A stretch of 7,907 nt of DNA. Source: DASPKO01 sp035628055. Its GTDB lineage: Bacteria > Planctomycetota > Phycisphaerae > Phycisphaerales > UBA1924. Positions 6,716-7,907 of the stretch are shown here, piece after piece. Within the stretch, counting starts at the first letter, position 1; each line of letters opens with the position of its first letter. The position numbers and the translations under genes were made by a program. The notes beneath the pieces were generated by a model that saw only the letters and a list, made by a program, of their open reading frames with translations, was not told the DNA's origin and did no database searches. The DNA lies in contig DASPKO010000231.1 in the NCBI GenBank assembly GCA_035628055.1, forward strand, positions 1 through 7,907, in the 5' to 3' direction.

Positions 6716-6721
6716 AAGGAG
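6716..6721 (+). promoter_or_regulatory. Shine-Dalgarno sequence of the major capsid gene
   Basis: AAGGAG lies 5 nt before ATG 6727, just after the decayed end of the octanucleotide array. It fixes the capsid start. Confidence 0.75.
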
Positions 6722-6726
6722 ACCTC

Positions 6727-7893
6727 ATGCCCTTTACCGGAAAGGCCACGTTCACCGCGGGAGCGGAGCTCCCGGAGCTCGTCGAGGACGTCTCGGACAT
6801 CATCGGGATCGTCAGCCCGTTCGAGACGCCCCTGCTCGACCACCTGGGCGATCCCAAGCGCGTCGCCTCGAGCACCGTGCACGAGTGGCTCGAGGACACC
6901 CTCCTGCCCAACACCGACGCCATCAACCAGACGACCTTCTCCCCGAGCCCGACCACCGCGACCTCCGTCACCGTCGACAACGGCGACCGCTTCCGCGTCG
7001 GCGACCAGGTGCGCCCCGAGGGCCTGCGGGAGGTGCTCTTCGTCTCCGCGGTCGCCGGCCACACGCTGACGGTGGTCCGCGGCTACGGCGGGACCACCGC
7101 GGGCGCTTTGGCCGACAACATGAAGCTCAACATCCTGGGCAACGCGGCCCTCGAGGGCGACGACCGCCCCGGGGCCCGCTTCACCAGCCGGGCGCGCAAG
7201 CGGAACTACACCCAGATCTTCACCGCCAGCGTGGAGGTGAGCGGGTCCATGCGGGCGGCGCGCAGCTTCGGCGTGGCCGACGAGGTGGACTACCAGAAGC
7301 AGGAGCGCGTCCGCGAGCTGCTACGCGACCTGGAGAACTGCGTCATCAACGGGACCGCCCCAGCGGCCACGCAGCAGGGCTCCTCGAGCGTCCGCCGCAG
7401 CATGAACGGGATCGTCCGCTCGATCGGCACCAACGTCTTCCAGCCCGGGTCCGGCGGGATCCCCTCCGGCGGCGGCGCGGGGAGCGAGCTCAACGAGGCG
7501 GTGCTCAACGCCGCCCTGCGGCTGATCTGGGAGCAGTCCAGCGGGCGCATCGACACGATCGTGGTCGGCGGGATGCAGAAGCGCCGCATCAACGAGTTCC
7601 TCAGCGCCGACCGCTCCTACATGCCCTCGGACACCAAGTTCCGCGACCTGGTGAGCGTGTACGAGAGCGACTTCGGGGTCTGCCGCGTCATCCTCTCGCG
7701 CTGGGTGCCCGCCGACACCGTGCTGCTGCTCGACTCGGCCCGCGTCGACGTGCTCCCCCTCTCGGGACGGAGCTTCCACTACAAGCCCCTGGCCGCCACC
7801 GGCGACAGCGAGACCGGCCTGGTCGTCGGCGAGTACACCCTCGAGTTCAAGAACGAGAACGCCCACGGCCTGGTGCGCGGCCTGACCGTCTAG
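6727..7893 (+). CDS. Phage major capsid protein, SU10-like (HK97 fold)
   Basis: Shell protein of the phage head. The 388 residues fit the SU10 major capsid family. The N-terminal part has SPFETPLLDHLG (30-41), then HEWLEDTL (52-59). A beta-rich inserted region (about 70-125) contains VGDQVRPEG and LTVVRGYGG. The core segment is NYTQIFTASVEVSGSMRA (160-177), followed by the long spine-like helix YQKQERVRELLRDLENCVING (189-209). The C-terminal axial-domain part has RIDTIVVGGMQKRRINEFL (274-292), YESDFGVCRVILSRWVPADTVLLLD (312-336) and the end VGEYTLEFKNENAHGLVRGL. Length is within the family range and the protein looks complete; 14 nt remain to the window end. No prohead protease gene precedes it, so a separate scaffold (the gene before) probably guides assembly. 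Codon use differs from upstream genes, with C-ending codons preferred, as expected for a highly expressed gene or one of different origin. An encapsulin is unlikely given the adjacent portal. Confidence 0.9.
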   Translation: MPFTGKATFTAGAELPELVEDVSDIIGIVSPFETPLLDHLGDPKRVASSTVHEWLEDTLLPNTDAINQTTFSPSPTTATSVTVDNGDRFRVGDQVRPEGLREVLFVSAVAGHTLTVVRGYGGTTAGALADNMKLNILGNAALEGDDRPGARFTSRARKRNYTQIFTASVEVSGSMRAARSFGVADEVDYQKQERVRELLRDLENCVINGTAPAATQQGSSSVRRSMNGIVRSIGTNVFQPGSGGIPSGGGAGSELNEAVLNAALRLIWEQSSGRIDTIVVGGMQKRRINEFLSADRSYMPSDTKFRDLVSVYESDFGVCRVILSRWVPADTVLLLDSARVDVLPLSGRSFHYKPLAATGDSETGLVVGEYTLEFKNENAHGLVRGLTV

Positions 7894-7907
7894 GCCTTCC
7901 GCCCCGC

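Noticed and set aside
6727..7893. Encapsulin nanocompartment shell
   Set aside because: The protein matches the SU10-type capsid pattern, and portal and scaffold-like genes precede it; no cargo-enzyme gene is adjacent.

Overview
The window is a very GC-rich, all plus-strand stretch with two unlike halves. Composition, the GGEGNGG type of phosphohexomutase and the overall look of the aspartate carbamoyltransferase suggest a high-GC environmental bacterium. Planctomycetota (Phycisphaerae-like) is my best guess, but it rests on general resemblance and not on a marker gene.

Left half (1-4022), core metabolism: the 3' two thirds of an alpha-D-phosphohexomutase (GlmM/phosphomannomutase type; its N-terminus lies outside the window); pyrB, aspartate carbamoyltransferase of pyrimidine synthesis, preceded by a leader with a possible -10 box and a small hairpin; and nadE, a two-domain glutamine-dependent NAD+ synthetase. 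nadE starts inside the 3' end of pyrB (41-nt overlap) behind a strong Shine-Dalgarno sequence, so the two are very probably co-transcribed and translationally coupled.

Right half (4297-7893), a tailed-phage head module: an SPP1-Gp6-like portal protein, a small coiled-coil protein with the features of a capsid scaffold, and an SU10-family (HK97-fold) major capsid protein. Together these would build a procapsid: portal ring as nucleation and DNA-entry vertex, scaffold as internal assembly chaperone, capsid protein as shell. Each gene has its own Shine-Dalgarno sequence, and the gaps are unusually long for a phage head operon (106 and 203 nt). One gap holds a strong hairpin; the other holds a tandem array of an 8-bp unit that decays towards the capsid gene.

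The join between the halves is the oddest point. The portal gene follows nadE after only 274 nt, with no terminase, integrase or tRNA between them and no prohead protease later. The module could be the edge of a prophage with its packaging genes elsewhere, a prophage remnant, or a gene-transfer-agent-like or domesticated capsid cluster; the window cannot decide. The genes look intact: long, in frame, with conserved motifs. Codon use changes along the module. The portal resembles the host genes (G-ending codons), while the capsid gene prefers C-ending codons.
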